DNA of 60,169 nt from an uncultured Anaerolineae bacterium (GTDB lineage Bacteria > Chloroflexota > Anaerolineae > CG2-30-64-16): contig CAKZKT010000030.1 in assembly GCA_937124585.1 (NCBI GenBank), forward strand, positions 1-60,169. The letters are read 5' to 3'. A program made the translations under genes and the position numbers. Below the pieces are notes generated by a model. That model was given only the letters and a program-made list of their open reading frames with translations, was not told the origin of the DNA and made no database searches. Shown piece by piece: positions 8,410-18,066 of the stretch. How positions within the stretch are numbered: position 1 is the stretch's first letter; the number at the start of each line of letters is the position of its first letter.

Positions 8410-9546
8410 ATGTCAGCCATGCAGATCCTCGCAGTAGACATCGGCACCGGCACGCAGGATATTTTCCTGTTCGACAGCGAGCGGACGCCGGAGAACTGCC
8501 TGAAACTGGTGATGCCCTCGCCGACTCTGTTGATCGGCGAGCAGATCAAACGGGCGACTGCAGCTGGCCTGCCCCTGCTCATCCACGGCGTGGTGATGGG
8601 CGGCGGCCCGGTGACCTGGGCGGTCGAGGCGCATCGGCGCGCAGGCCGGCGCGTCCTCGCGACGCCGGCCGCCGCGACCACCTTCAACGACGACCTGGAT
8701 TGGGTGCAGCGAGAGATGGGCGTGGAGATCATCGCCGAAAGCACTGCCCGCGAGCTACTGACCCATCCCGAGTACGCGGCCATTCGCTTTCGCGACTTCG
8801 ACTATACGGCCATCCGGCAGGCGTTCGCTGCGTTCGGCTATGACCTCCGGCCCAATGCGCTGGCGCTGGCCGTGTTCGACCACGGCGCAGCCCCGCCTGA
8901 CGTGAGCGATCGCCAGTTTCGCATGGACTACCTGGTCGAACGCCTGCGCCAGAACGAACGGCTGAGCGCGTTTGCCTTCCGGGCGGCCGAGGTTCCGGCC
9001 ATCATGACCCGTCTGAAGGCGCTGGCCGAGACGGCTGCTGAGCAGACTGGCTTGCCGGTGATTGTGATGGACACAGCGCCGGCAGCCATCCTGGGTGCGC
9101 GCGATGATCCGGTTGTGGCGCGCCACACGGACGGTATCGTCGTCAATGTGGGCAATTTTCACACTCTGGCCTTTCAGTTTCGACAGAACCGTTTCGTGCG
9201 CCTGTTCGAGCACCACACCGGCCTGCTGACGCCCGCCACCCTGGCCGGCTGGCTGCGCGCGTTGGCCGATGGCACGCTCACGCACCGCGCGGTCTTCGCT
9301 GACCACGGTCACGGTGCGCTGGTGCTCGACCACACACCGGCGCCGCTCGATTTCGTGGCCGTCGTCGGCCCGCGCCAGGCCATGCTGCGCGATGCCAACC
9401 TGCCTGTCTACCACGCGGTGCCGCATGGCGACCAGATGTTGGCGGGCTGTTTTGGTCTGCTGCGCGCCTGCGCCGACCTGGTTCCTGAGTGGGCGCCCGT
9501 CATCGTCCAGGCGCTGGCCGGCCAGACCGATCATAGCCTGTGGTAG
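8410..9546 (+). CDS. DUF1786 family protein (ASKHA-like fold)
   Basis: 378 residues starting with LAVDIGTGTQDI, a phosphate-loop-like segment of actin/sugar-kinase/Hsp70-type folds, which is the hallmark of DUF1786. A second glycine-rich motif VVNVGNFHTLAF near residue 245 resembles the second phosphate-binding loop. Relatives are often annotated as pyruvate formate-lyase activating-like, but there is no radical SAM motif here and I would not transfer that name. ATG at 8419 is an alternative start. The 8344-8409 gap contains short repeats (GTGACAGG, CTGGCGC) and nothing else recognisable. Confidence 0.75.
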   Translation: MSAMQILAVDIGTGTQDIFLFDSERTPENCLKLVMPSPTLLIGEQIKRATAAGLPLLIHGVVMGGGPVTWAVEAHRRAGRRVLATPAAATTFNDDLDWVQREMGVEIIAESTARELLTHPEYAAIRFRDFDYTAIRQAFAAFGYDLRPNALALAVFDHGAAPPDVSDRQFRMDYLVERLRQNERLSAFAFRAAEVPAIMTRLKALAETAAEQTGLPVIVMDTAPAAILGARDDPVVARHTDGIVVNVGNFHTLAFQFRQNRFVRLFEHHTGLLTPATLAGWLRALADGTLTHRAVFADHGHGALVLDHTPAPLDFVAVVGPRQAMLRDANLPVYHAVPHGDQMLAGCFGLLRACADLVPEWAPVIVQALAGQTDHSLW

Positions 9547-9613
9547 TCCTGTGGCCACCAACGGCCGTTGGCCGAGGATAGACAATCTCTGATCTCAGAT
9601 CCCTGGAGGTAAT

Positions 9614-10099
9614 ATGCCCGATCGCGACATCACCAAAGAAGTGTTGCGCATGTTTTCCTACGGCCTCTATGTAGTGTCCGCGCCGGGGCCCGATGGCCCG
9701 CGGGCGGCAACAGTGAGCTGGGTCACACAAGCATCGTTCGAGCCGCGCCTGATCGCGGTTGCCATGCGCAAAGGCACAACGATCTGCGAAGCGGTAGCCG
9801 CCAGCCGGCGTTTCGTCCTGCAGGTCGTGACCGAAGAGCAGGCCGATTTCGCGAAAGCGTTCTTCCGCGTCAACTCGGCGGGGCCAGATCAGATCAGCGG
9901 CTATCATCTGACGCCCACTGCCCACGGCCTGCCTCTGTTCGACGCGGCAGCCGCATGGCTGGAATGCGAGGTGCTGGAAGAGGCCAACGCCCAAGGCGAT
10001 CACAGCCTCTTCATCTGCCGCATCCTGGACAGCGGCCTGCGCGAGCCATCGCGGCCCAGCCTGGCGCTGCGCGATACGCCGTGGCACTACGGCGGCTGA
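9614..10099 (+). CDS. Flavin reductase-like FMN-binding protein, copy 1
   Basis: 161 residues, single flavin-reductase-like (split barrel) domain. Motifs shared with the next gene include the N-terminal NGLY/YGLYV segment, AATVSWVTQASFEP near residue 35, and the terminal DTPWHYGG. GGAGGTAAT precedes the ATG. Such proteins bind FMN and reduce it with NAD(P)H or serve as flavoredoxins. No monooxygenase partner adjoins. Confidence 0.85.
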   Translation: MPDRDITKEVLRMFSYGLYVVSAPGPDGPRAATVSWVTQASFEPRLIAVAMRKGTTICEAVAASRRFVLQVVTEEQADFAKAFFRVNSAGPDQISGYHLTPTAHGLPLFDAAAAWLECEVLEEANAQGDHSLFICRILDSGLREPSRPSLALRDTPWHYGG

Positions 10100-10121
10100 G
10101 CCAGCACGCGGAGGGTCGGCC

Positions 10122-10631
10122 ATGACATCAGAACAGACGACGACAGACGTGCGCAACGCCGCGCTGCGCCTGCTGACAAACGGCCTGTACGTCCTGACGA
10201 CCTGTGTCCACGATACGATCCACAGCGCCACAGTGAGCTGGGTCAGCCAGGTATCGGTGCAGCCGACCCTGGTGCTGGTCGCGTTGCGCCGCAACTCCCG
10301 GCTGGCGCAGGCAGTGCGCGAGGCGCATCGTTTTGCGCTCAACATCCTGGGCGCCGATCAGGAGGCATTGGCGGCCCAATTCTTCACCCACCATGTCGAG
10401 CCGGCAACCGCAACGCGCCTCGGCGATGCTGCATTTCGGCCCGGCTCAGGCCATTGTCCGCTGCTCACCGACGCGCTGGCCTGGCTGGAATGTCGGCTGG
10501 CCGCGGAGCTGACCTCGCCAGGCGATCATACGCTGGTGCTGGGCGAGGTCACGACTGCGGGCGTGCGCCGGTCGGGGCAGCCACTGGTGCTGGGGAACAC
10601 ACCGTGGGCCTATGGAGGCACACCAGAATGA
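10122..10631 (+). CDS. Flavin reductase-like FMN-binding protein, copy 2
   Basis: 169 residues, a diverged tandem paralogue of the preceding gene: SATVSWVSQVSVQP aligns with AATVSWVTQASFEP and both end in DTPWxYGG or NTPWAYGG. The start is 22 bases after the first copy's stop with GGAGGGTC upstream. The stop overlaps the ATG of the M20 hydrolase (ATGA), so the three genes form one translationally linked operon. Two different split-barrel paralogues may form a heterodimer, which is an inference. Confidence 0.85.
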   Translation: MTSEQTTTDVRNAALRLLTNGLYVLTTCVHDTIHSATVSWVSQVSVQPTLVLVALRRNSRLAQAVREAHRFALNILGADQEALAAQFFTHHVEPATATRLGDAAFRPGSGHCPLLTDALAWLECRLAAELTSPGDHTLVLGEVTTAGVRRSGQPLVLGNTPWAYGGTPE

Positions 10632-11818
10632 ACCTGAGCTATCGCGCCGAGGCTGAAGGTTTATTCTCACAGCTGGTGGCGTGGCGCCGCGACCTGCATC
10701 GCCATCCCGAGCTCAGCTTCCAGGAGGTGCGCACATCGGGCATCGTCGCCCGCACGCTGCTCGATCTGGGCTACGAGGTGCGCACGGGCGTGGCGCAGAC
10801 GGGCGTGGTGGCGCTGCTACACGGTGGTCGGCCTGGCCCGACGGTCATGCTGCGCGCCGACATGGACGCGCTGCCCATCCAGGAGAGCAGTGAGGCGTCA
10901 TATGCGTCGGCCCATCCCGGCGTGATGCACGCCTGCGGCCATGATGGGCACGTGGCCATGGGCCTGGGCGCGGCCACACTACTGGCCCGGCACGCCGCCG
11001 AGCTGGCGGGCAACATCCTGTTCGTCTTCCAGCCGGCCGAGGAGCGAGATGGCGGTGCGGCTGCGATGTTGGCATCCGGCGCGCTGCACGATCCCAAGCC
11101 GGATATCATCTTCGGGCTCCACCTGTGGAACACGCTCCCAGCCGGCCGGGTCATCGTACAGGCCGGGCCGTTCATGGCCGCGGCCGATGTGCTGCGCATC
11201 GTGGTGCGCGGTCGTGGCGGCCACGGCGGCCTGCCTCACGAGACGATAGACGCGATCGCTGTGACCGGTCAGGTGCTGACGGCGCTGCAGACAATCGTCA
11301 GCCGCAATGTGAATCCGCACGACACGGCAGTGCTCAGCATCGGCATGGTGCACGGCGGCACAGCCTTCAATGTCATCGCGGAAACGGTGGAGCTGTTGGG
11401 CACGCTGCGCACGTTCGAGCCGACTGTGCGCGAGACGGTTTTGGCCCGGCTGCGGGTGCTCCTGGACGGCGTCACAGCAGGCATGGGCGCCGAGGCTGAG
11501 CTGATCGTGGAGCCGCTCACCGGGCCGGTCATCAACGATCCGACCGCCAGTGAGACGGCCCGGCTGGCCGCGCTTCAGCTGGTCGGCAACGCGGCGGTCG
11601 GCCGGATCACGCCGCTGATGGTCTCGGAGGATTTCGCCGAGTACGGGAAGCTGGCGCCCTCCTGTTTCATACTGCTGGGTTCGGGCAATGCCGAACTGGG
11701 ATTGGATGCACCTCATCACAGCCCACGTTTCGACTTCGACGAGCGGGTGCTGCCCACCGGCGCGGCTCTGCTGGCTGCGGTCGCCACGCGCTATCTGGTC
11801 GAAAAAGCAGGCACATGA
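10628..11818 (+). CDS. M20-family metal-dependent amidohydrolase
   Basis: 396 residues, usual for amidohydrolase/IAL-type M20D enzymes such as hippurate hydrolase or N-acyl-amino-acid deacylase. Metal-binding motifs are complete: RADMDALPI, HACGHDGH near residue 100, QPAEE near 137, and HHSPRFDFDE near the C-terminus; GRGGHGGLPH marks the lid/dimerisation domain. The ATG overlaps the preceding stop by four bases. Substrate is an N-acyl amino acid or similar amide and cannot be narrowed. Confidence 0.92.
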   Translation: MNLSYRAEAEGLFSQLVAWRRDLHRHPELSFQEVRTSGIVARTLLDLGYEVRTGVAQTGVVALLHGGRPGPTVMLRADMDALPIQESSEASYASAHPGVMHACGHDGHVAMGLGAATLLARHAAELAGNILFVFQPAEERDGGAAAMLASGALHDPKPDIIFGLHLWNTLPAGRVIVQAGPFMAAADVLRIVVRGRGGHGGLPHETIDAIAVTGQVLTALQTIVSRNVNPHDTAVLSIGMVHGGTAFNVIAETVELLGTLRTFEPTVRETVLARLRVLLDGVTAGMGAEAELIVEPLTGPVINDPTASETARLAALQLVGNAAVGRITPLMVSEDFAEYGKLAPSCFILLGSGNAELGLDAPHHSPRFDFDERVLPTGAALLAAVATRYLVEKAGT

Positions 11819-11887
11819 CGTTGGCCCTGCGAATAATGGCCCGCAGGTGGAGATTAATCTCGTCCTGCAACATTGCGAGCAACAAGG

Positions 11888-12550
11888 ATGTCGTCACTAC
11901 TGTCGCTCTACGCCACGTTCATGTTGATCAGTCTGTCGGGCGCGCTCTCGCCCGGCCCGCTGACCGCGCTGGCGATCAGCGAGGGCGCGCGTACGGGTCG
12001 CTGGGCCGGCGCGCGGCTGGCGGTCGGCCACGGCCTGGTGGAGATCCCGCTCGTCTTTGCCATCGCCTACGGCCTCGGCGAATGGCTGCGCCAACCGCTG
12101 GTCGGCGGGCTGATCGGCCTGCTGGGCGCAGCGATGTTGCTGTGGATGGGCTACGGGCTGACGATCGGCGCGTGGCGCGGCCGTTTGACCCTGGCTGCAG
12201 CTACGAACGGCGCGCCGCCGGCCGGATTGCGCTTCGGGCATGTGCCCGGCGGGGTGATCTTCACGCTCACAAATCCGTACTGGTCGCTCTGGTGGGCCAC
12301 CCTGGGCGCGGCATATGTCGCGCGCGTCGTCACCCATGCGGCGACGCCTGTCGCGGTCGGCGGGCTGGCGTTGTCTCACTGGAGCGTTGACCTGGCCTGG
12401 CTGGGCGGCTTGAGCCTGGTGGTGGCCTCGGGCCGCCGGTTCATCGGCGACCGCGGCTATCGCATCCTGCTGCTGGTGTGCGGCGTCTTTCTGTTGGTGT
12501 TCGGCCTCTTCTTCGGCTGGAGCGGCCTGCGCATGGTGAGCGGAATCTGA
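11888..12550 (+). CDS. LysE-family amino acid exporter
   Basis: 220 residues, six predicted membrane helices. The N-terminal [31 protein letters not shown] is the LysE/RhtB signature (SPGP followed by GxxxG). The second half has [13 protein letters not shown]. It exports amino acids or similar small solutes in known relatives. ATG at 11888 is preferred; a TTG at 11873 in the same frame is possible. It is transcribed in the same direction as glutamate dehydrogenase, which has its own promoter. Confidence 0.85.
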   Translation: MSSLLSLYATFMLISLSGALSPGPLTALAISEGARTGRWAGARLAVGHGLVEIPLVFAIAYGLGEWLRQPLVGGLIGLLGAAMLLWMGYGLTIGAWRGRLTLAAATNGAPPAGLRFGHVPGGVIFTLTNPYWSLWWATLGAAYVARVVTHAATPVAVGGLALSHWSVDLAWLGGLSLVVASGRRFIGDRGYRILLLVCGVFLLVFGLFFGWSGLRMVSGI

Positions 12551-12558
12551 GCGCGAAT

Positions 12559-12587
12559 TTGGCCCGCCGTGGCGCCGCGAGTATAAT
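12559..12587 (+). promoter_or_regulatory. Promoter of glutamate dehydrogenase
   Basis: TTGGCC (12559-12564), 17 bp, TATAAT (12582-12587), 31 bases before the ATG. Confidence 0.75.
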
Positions 12588-12618
12588 GTGCTCAGACAAC
12601 ATCACAAAGAGGTGTGTT

Positions 12619-13890
12619 ATGTCTTCCAAACCCAATCCTTTTGCCATCGCTCAGCAACAGCTCGACGATGCGGCCGCAATCCTCGGCCTTTCCCCTGCCA
12701 TGCACGCGTTCCTGCGTGTGCCGATGCGTGAATACCATTTCAGCATCCCTGTCCAAATGGATGACGGCAGCTATCAGGTGTTCCAGGGCTTCCGTGTCCA
12801 GTACAACGATGCGCGCGGTCCGGCCAAAGGCGGCATTCGCTTTCACCCCGACGAGACGATTGACACAGTGCGCGCTCTGGCCGCCTGGATGACGTGGAAG
12901 ACGGCCGTGGTGGATATCCCCCTGGGCGGCGGCAAAGGCGGCGTGATCTGCAGCCCCAAAAATATGTCGCGGGAAGAGCTGGAACGGCTCAGTCGCGGCT
13001 ACATGCGCCGCCTGGCGCATCTGATCGGCCCCGAAAAAGATGTGCCGGCGCCAGATGTCAACACCACCCCGGAGATTATGGCGTGGATGCTGGACGAATA
13101 CGAGACGATCACCGGCCGACATTTGCCCGGAGTGATCACGGGCAAACCGGTGCCGCTGTTTGGCTCGCTGGGACGGAGCGATGCGACCGCGCGCGGAGGC
13201 ATCTACACCGTGCGCGAGGCAGCTAAAATGCTCGGCATCGAGCTGGAAGGGGCCCCGGTGGCGATCCAGGGCTTCGGCAACGTCGGCGGCTGGGCGGGCA
13301 TTCTGTGCCATCAGATGGGCATGAAGGTGATCGCCGTCAGCGATGAGACCGGCGGCCTGTACAATCCCCACGGCTTGAACATCCCGGCGCTGGCGAAACA
13401 TGTCCAGCAGCACCCAAAACGCTGGATCGAGGGCTATACCGAGCCCGGCGCGGAGCGCATCCCCAAAGAAGAGGGCGGCAAAGTCTTGGAGCTGCCGGTG
13501 ACGGTGCTCTTCCCGGCCGCGCTGGAAAATGTGATCACGCAGGAGAATGCCGATCGCATCCAGGCGAAGATCGTGGCCGAGCTGGCGAACGGCCCGACCA
13601 CGCCCGAAGCAGATCGTGTCCTGTACGAAAAAGGCATTTACGTCATCCCGGATTTCTTGTGCAACGCGGGCGGGGTCACGGTCAGCTATTTCGAGCAGGT
13701 GCAAAACGCCTACAACTTCTACTGGCCGGCAGAAGAGGTCGTCAAGCGACTGGACGAGCGCATGACCACAGCATTTCACGCCGTCCATGAGATGGCGCAG
13801 CGCCGCAAAGTGCACAATCGGCTGGCGGCCTACCTGGTCGCTGTGCAGCGCGTGGCCGAGGCGGTGGCGTTGCGGGGGTGGGTGAAGTAG
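12619..13890 (+). CDS. Glu/Leu/Phe/Val dehydrogenase (glutamate dehydrogenase)
   Basis: 423 residues, the hexameric short-form GDH length. It interconverts glutamate and 2-oxoglutarate with NAD(P)H. The N-terminal dimerisation domain holds the substrate lysine regions [10 protein letters not shown] and PLGGGKGG, with APDVNT near 145; the Rossmann part has [13 protein letters not shown] near residue 215. AAAGAGGTG precedes the ATG. A candidate convergent terminator hairpin follows at 13968-14006. Cofactor preference was not determined. Confidence 0.95.
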   Translation: MSSKPNPFAIAQQQLDDAAAILGLSPAMHAFLRVPMREYHFSIPVQMDDGSYQVFQGFRVQYNDARGPAKGGIRFHPDETIDTVRALAAWMTWKTAVVDIPLGGGKGGVICSPKNMSREELERLSRGYMRRLAHLIGPEKDVPAPDVNTTPEIMAWMLDEYETITGRHLPGVITGKPVPLFGSLGRSDATARGGIYTVREAAKMLGIELEGAPVAIQGFGNVGGWAGILCHQMGMKVIAVSDETGGLYNPHGLNIPALAKHVQQHPKRWIEGYTEPGAERIPKEEGGKVLELPVTVLFPAALENVITQENADRIQAKIVAELANGPTTPEADRVLYEKGIYVIPDFLCNAGGVTVSYFEQVQNAYNFYWPAEEVVKRLDERMTTAFHAVHEMAQRRKVHNRLAAYLVAVQRVAEAVALRGWVK

Positions 13891-13932
13891 GGAGACGGGG
13901 AAACAAGGAGACAGGGAAACAAGGAGACAAGG
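13891..13932. repeat. Purine-rich 16-bp tandem repeat
   Basis: Two 16-bp units ggagac(g/a)gggaaacaa (13891-13906 and 13907-13922) and a partial third. The same repeat type recurs at 59326-59375. Confidence 0.7.
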
Positions 13933-13967
13933 GGGCGATTCCTCTGGGAGCGTCTGCTGGGGTGGGC

Positions 13968-14006
13968 ACGGAGGGGGTGGGCTTTTATGGCCGTCTCCCC
14001 CTCCGT
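13968..14006. terminator. Candidate bidirectional terminator between convergent genes
   Basis: Perfect 10-bp inverted repeat ACGGAGGGGG (13968-13977) and CCCCCTCCGT (13997-14006) between the ends of the GDH gene and the glycosyltransferase gene. No long T tract. Confidence 0.45.
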
Positions 14007-14010
14007 ATGA

Positions 14011-14955
14011 TTATCGGCGGAGCAGGCACTCCAGTTCGGCGTCTGATGTGATGCGCGTACGCTGTACGCTGCGACGCCAACAAAGCACCTTCGGCAGGCC
14101 GAGCAGCCCGGCGAGCTGTCCGCGCAACCGCGCGCGCGCGGCGGCGCCACGCCAGGCGCGCAACGCATCCCACGTGATCCGGGCCTGTCCGGCGATGATC
14201 TGGCCAAGATGGCGACGGATCAGCGCGGCGGGCATGTCTTTGGCGATCACCCAGATGGTGTTGCGGCCCACATAGAAGCTCGCCAGCGTGCCGCCGCCGG
14301 TGGCGCTCAAATGGTGATAGAGGCGAGCGGCCGGCGCGAAAACCGCGCGCCAACCCAGCAGCTGCAAACGCCAGGCCAGATCTACATCCTCCAGATACAT
14401 GAACAACCGCTCGTCGAAGCCGCCTGCCTGCTCCCATGCTGCTCGCCAGTAGGCCACGCCGCCGCCGCACCCCCCGAAAATAACCGGATCGGCATCGTAC
14501 TGGCCCGTATCACGCTCCCATACGCCCCGGTTGCGCGGGATGCCGTCCACAGCCATCACGTCGCCCGCGTTGTGCAATGTGTCCCGCCGATCGAACAGCA
14601 GCATCTTGCTGGCGATGGCACCCGCCTGGGGATGGGCGACCGCGCATGCAACCAGCGCCTCAAGCCAGCCCGCCTCGACCTCGGTATCATTGTTGAGCAT
14701 CACCAGCAGCTCGCCCGAAGCGACGCGCGCGCCAGCATTGCAGGCTGCGGCCAGACCGCTGTTGCGCGGCATCTGCACGACGATTACCTCCGGATAGTGC
14801 TGGCGCACAAACGCCACCGAGTCATCGCTGGAAGCGTCATCCACCAGGATGATCTCGGTCAACGCGTGATCATAGGTCTGGCGGCGCAACGCGTCCAGGC
14901 AGACGGCGAGGAAACGCCGGCCATTGTAGTTGGGAATGATGACGCTAACCTTCAT
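14011..14955 (-). CDS. Family 2 glycosyltransferase
   Basis: 314 residues. GT-A fold: VSVIIPNYNGRRFL at the N-terminus, VDDASSDDSV near 40, the metal-binding LNNDTEVEAGWLEAL near 95, and the acceptor-side YLEDVDLAWR near 195, typical of rhamnosyltransferase-like GT2 enzymes. The ATG overlaps the stop of the upstream reductase gene (ATGA). The pairing with a dTDP-rhamnose reductase-like gene suggests deoxysugar transfer onto a surface glycan, which is an inference. Confidence 0.9.
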   Translation of the reverse strand: MKVSVIIPNYNGRRFLAVCLDALRRQTYDHALTEIILVDDASSDDSVAFVRQHYPEVIVVQMPRNSGLAAACNAGARVASGELLVMLNNDTEVEAGWLEALVACAVAHPQAGAIASKMLLFDRRDTLHNAGDVMAVDGIPRNRGVWERDTGQYDADPVIFGGCGGGVAYWRAAWEQAGGFDERLFMYLEDVDLAWRLQLLGWRAVFAPAARLYHHLSATGGGTLASFYVGRNTIWVIAKDMPAALIRRHLGQIIAGQARITWDALRAWRGAAARARLRGQLAGLLGLPKVLCWRRSVQRTRITSDAELECLLRR

Positions 14956-15827
14956 AGCGAGCATAGCGAGCCCGGTGAGCCTGGCGAGTTTGACAGGCCT
15001 GCAGCCATGTAGTCGGCCAGCGCGTCTTGCCACGACCGCAGGACAATGCCCAGGCTGGCCGCCGCCGTGTTCGCCAGCACGGCGTGCAGCGGCGGCCGGG
15101 AGGGCCGCGGCCACTCCGCGCTGAGAATCGGCGTGATGGGCAGATCGGGCCGGCCGGCCAGGCGCATGATCTCTCGCGCGAACTCGTAGCGCGAGCAGAA
15201 GCCGGTATTGGTCAGGTGATAAATGCCGAAATGCCCGGTTGCAACCAGACGACCGATGGCTGCAGCCAGGTCGGCCGCGTAGGTGGGGTTGCCGAACTCA
15301 TCGGCGGCCACGCGCAGCGCGGCCGTCTTTTCCGCCGCGGCCAGGATCTTGGTGACGAAATTGTTGCCGCCTGGGCCGAACAGCCAGGCGATCCGCACGA
15401 TGTAGAAACGACCCGCCAACAGATCGCGCACGATTTGCTCGCCCGCGGCTTTGCTGCGCGCGTAGATGCTCATCGGGCTGAGCTGATCCCATTCGCGATA
15501 GAGGTCGCGCCGGGTACCGTCGAACACTTCGTTGGTGCTGATGTAGAGCATGGCCGCGCCGACCTGCTGCGCGGCCAGCGCCACATGCTGCGTGCCGACT
15601 GCGTTTACGCGAAAAGCCAGCTCCGGGTCTCGCTCGCAGCCGTCCACGTCGGTGTAAGCCGCCGCATGGAGCACCAGATCGGGGCGCCAGGCGGCCAAAC
15701 GGCCGCTCATGGCCGGCTGGGTGATGTCCTCTTCGGGCAGGTCGAGCCCCCACAGCTCATGGCCGGCAAAGGCAGCCATGAGCTGCCGCCCCAATTGTCC
15801 TCTGGCGCCGGTGATCGCAATCCGCAT
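14952..15827 (-). CDS. rfbD: dTDP-4-dehydrorhamnose reductase-like (RmlD/SDR) protein
   Basis: 291 residues from the ATG at 15827, where the family-typical MRIAITGARGQLG begins and GAGGAGG lies 11 bases upstream; an upstream ATG at 15860 overlapping the pcm stop would add eleven residues. NAD(P)-binding GARGQLG, STNEVFDG and the catalytic YARSKAAGE (Tyr-x3-Lys) are present. Known role: last step of dTDP-L-rhamnose synthesis. The rest of the rml pathway is not in the window, so a related sugar or RNA-modification branch of the family is possible. The C-terminal tail is Ser/Gly/Pro rich and unusual. Confidence 0.82.
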   Translation of the reverse strand: MRIAITGARGQLGRQLMAAFAGHELWGLDLPEEDITQPAMSGRLAAWRPDLVLHAAAYTDVDGCERDPELAFRVNAVGTQHVALAAQQVGAAMLYISTNEVFDGTRRDLYREWDQLSPMSIYARSKAAGEQIVRDLLAGRFYIVRIAWLFGPGGNNFVTKILAAAEKTAALRVAADEFGNPTYAADLAAAIGRLVATGHFGIYHLTNTGFCSRYEFAREIMRLAGRPDLPITPILSAEWPRPSRPPLHAVLANTAAASLGIVLRSWQDALADYMAAGLSNSPGSPGSLCSL

Positions 15828-15856
15828 GAAAGGGGCATCCTCCTCACGTCGTTGGT

Positions 15857-16546
15857 TCATTGGCCGAACAATTCCTGGAGCTGCTGGCGCACGGCGACCA
15901 ATGCAGGATCATCCTCCTGACCGACCGACATCGTGGCCACCAATGGCACAAAGCGCACCTCGGCCAACAATTCCCGGCGCAGACCGCCAGGGGTTTTCTG
16001 AATCAACCACAGCAACTGATCCCAGGTCGTCTCGCCAACCGGAATGACCAGCCGGCCGCCCTCCGCTAGCTGCGCGACCAGGGCCGGCGGCACATCGGGC
16101 GCGGCCGCGGTGACGATGATGGCATCGAACGGCGCGTGTTCGGGCCATCCCAGCCGGCCGTCTCCCACCCGCACCTGAACCGGATAGCCCAGCGCGGCCA
16201 GCCGCTTCTGTGCGGCCTGGGCCAGCTCAGGCAGCGTCTCGATGCTCCAGACGTGCGGCGTGATCTGCGCCAGAATAGCGGCCTGGTAGCCGGAGCCGGT
16301 GCCGATCTCGAGCACACGGCTGGTAGGCCGCAGACGCAACGCCTGGGTCATGAGCGCTACAATGTAGGGCTGCGAGATCGTCTGCTCGAAGCCGATGGGC
16401 AATGGCATATCATCGTAGGCCTGATCCCGATAGTGCTCGGGCACGAACAGATGTCGTGGCACGGTCGCCATCGCGTGCAAGACGGCGCGATCGGTGATAT
16501 CAGGCCAGGGCGGAGGCCAGTGGGCGGGGGGTCGCTGCGCTCCCAT
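15857..16546 (-). CDS. pcm: Protein-L-isoaspartate O-methyltransferase
   Basis: 229 residues. It methylates isoaspartyl residues in damaged proteins using S-adenosylmethionine. Motif I is [15 protein letters not shown] near residue 77, preceded by [34 protein letters not shown] near 125-147 covers motifs II and the post-II region. AGGAAGAAGG precedes the ATG. It is first in a three-gene minus-strand operon with a strong promoter at 16603-16631. Confidence 0.93.
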   Translation of the reverse strand: MGAQRPPAHWPPPWPDITDRAVLHAMATVPRHLFVPEHYRDQAYDDMPLPIGFEQTISQPYIVALMTQALRLRPTSRVLEIGTGSGYQAAILAQITPHVWSIETLPELAQAAQKRLAALGYPVQVRVGDGRLGWPEHAPFDAIIVTAAAPDVPPALVAQLAEGGRLVIPVGETTWDQLLWLIQKTPGGLRRELLAEVRFVPLVATMSVGQEDDPALVAVRQQLQELFGQ

Positions 16547-16602
16547 GGCACCTTCTTCCTGCGCCGAATGCGCCTGAATTCGTCTTCAAATCACGATATT
16601 CT

Positions 16603-16631
16603 ATTCTAGCATCAGGCGTCTGCAGCCGCAA
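16603..16631 (-). promoter_or_regulatory. Promoter of the pcm operon
   Basis: Minus strand TTGCGG (16626-16631), 17 bp, TAGAAT (16603-16608) preceded by TGC. Confidence 0.65.
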
Positions 16632-16722
16632 ACATGAAACTATTCGTCGTTGTCGCGCAGTTTCTCATGCGGCAGCCCGGGTACCGGAATGCGAAATCGG
16701 CCGCGCGACAGGCGACTATTTT

Positions 16723-16748
16723 CGAAGCAGCGTGCTTCGTGCTATACT
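16723..16748 (+). promoter_or_regulatory. KBL promoter with overlapping palindromic operator candidate
   Basis: Extended -10 TGC-TATACT (16740-16748). A perfect 7-bp inverted repeat CGAAGCA-GCG-TGCTTCG (16723-16739) fills the -35/-10 spacer and touches the -10, a typical repressor position. The -35 is weak (TTTCGA). Confidence 0.55.
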
Positions 16749-16784
16749 TGGTTTGCATTTACCCATTCGCACAGGAGCGCAACG

Positions 16785-17969
16785 ATGACCTCCGATAAGC
16801 TGGCCTTCATTCAGGCCGAGATGGACAATCTCCGTGAGAGCAATCTGCTCATCACCATCCGCACGATGGGCTCGCCGGCCGACGCCTGGATGATCGTGGA
16901 CGGCCGCCGCGTGCTCAACTTCTGCACCAACAATTACCTGGGGCTGGCCAATCATCCTCGCCTGAAAGAAGCGGCCAAAGCAGCCATTGATCGGTGGGGC
17001 GTCGGCCCGGCTGCGGTGCGCTCGATCGCCGGCACCCAGGCGCTGCACCTGGAGCTGGAACGTCGCCTGGCCGCGTTCAAAGGCGTGGAGGACGCGCTCT
17101 ACGTGCAGAGTGGCTTCTGCGCCAACCAGGCCGCGATCCCGCCGCTGGTAGGCAAAGAGGACGTGATCTTCTCCGACCGGCTGAATCATGCCTCGATCAT
17201 TGACGGCGCGCGACTCAGCGGCGCCAAGATCATCATCTACGAGCACTGCGATCCGGCCGACCTCGAAGCCAAAATCCGCGAACATTTGCCCGGCTATCGC
17301 CGCGGCCTGATGGTCACGGATGGCGTCTTCAGCATGGACGGCGATATCGCGCCGCTCGACAAACTGATGGAGGTCGCCGACCGCTACGGCGTGCTGACCA
17401 TGGTGGACGACGCTCATGGCGAAGGTGTGTTGGGCCGGGGCGGCCGTGGCATTGTGGATCACTTCGGCCTGCACGGCAAGTTCGACGTGGAGATCGGCAC
17501 GCTGAGCAAAGCGTTCGGCGTAGTGGGCGGCGTCATCGCCGGCAAGAAGACCATCGTGGACTACATCCGCCAGAAGGCTCGGCCCTTCCTCTTCTCCAGC
17601 GCGGTGACGCCAGCCGACACGGCCGCGTGCCTGGCTGCCGTAGATCTGCTGGAGGAATCCGAGGCGCTGGTGCGCAAATTGTGGGACAACGCGGCCTGCT
17701 TCCGGGCCGAGATGCAGCGGCTGGGCTTCGATACCGGCCGCTCGCAGACACCCATTGTGCCGGTGATGCTGGGCGATGCCGGCTTGGCCAAGCAATTCAG
17801 CCGGGAGCTCTTCGAGGCAGGCGTCTTCGCAATGTCCATCGGCTTCCCCACCGTGCCGCGCGGCCAGGCGCGCATCCGCGTGATGAACACCGCAGCGCAC
17901 AGCCGGGATGACCTGGCCCAGGGCCTGGATGCTTTCGCCAAAGTAGGGAAGAAGCTCGGTGTGATCTAG
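16785..17969 (+). CDS. kbl: Glycine C-acetyltransferase (2-amino-3-ketobutyrate CoA ligase)
   Basis: 394 residues, alpha-oxoamine synthase family. PLP-dependent; cleaves 2-amino-3-ketobutyrate with CoA to glycine and acetyl-CoA in threonine breakdown. [12 protein letters not shown] near 47, [15 protein letters not shown] near 208, and the Schiff-base lysine K242 in [11 protein letters not shown] are present. CAGGAG is nine bases before the ATG. Threonine dehydrogenase is not adjacent. 8-amino-7-oxononanoate synthase is a related alternative, but the N-terminus and length favour KBL. Confidence 0.9.
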   Translation: MTSDKLAFIQAEMDNLRESNLLITIRTMGSPADAWMIVDGRRVLNFCTNNYLGLANHPRLKEAAKAAIDRWGVGPAAVRSIAGTQALHLELERRLAAFKGVEDALYVQSGFCANQAAIPPLVGKEDVIFSDRLNHASIIDGARLSGAKIIIYEHCDPADLEAKIREHLPGYRRGLMVTDGVFSMDGDIAPLDKLMEVADRYGVLTMVDDAHGEGVLGRGGRGIVDHFGLHGKFDVEIGTLSKAFGVVGGVIAGKKTIVDYIRQKARPFLFSSAVTPADTAACLAAVDLLEESEALVRKLWDNAACFRAEMQRLGFDTGRSQTPIVPVMLGDAGLAKQFSRELFEAGVFAMSIGFPTVPRGQARIRVMNTAAHSRDDLAQGLDAFAKVGKKLGVI

Positions 17970-17982
17970 CCCGCTCACCCCA

Positions 17983-18059
17983 ACGTCCCAGGCACTCTGA
18001 AAGATGTCTGGCACGTGAGACCCAGACGTGCCAGGCACTCTGAAAGATGCCTGGCACGT
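17983..18059. repeat. Pair of 34-bp palindromic repeats
   Basis: Copy 1 at 17983-18016 and copy 2 at 18026-18059, nine bases apart. Copy 2 has perfect 12-bp arms (ACGTGCCAGGCA / TGCCTGGCACGT) around a CTCTGAAAGA loop; copy 1 differs at two positions. Related copies lie at 23362-23389, 30411-30444 and 55050-55082. Confidence 0.85.
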
Positions 18060-18066
18060 GATATCG

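Noticed and set aside
17983-18059. Two repeats considered as a minimal CRISPR array
   Set aside because: Only two copies, a 9-bp spacer, perfect palindromy and copies elsewhere; no cas genes.
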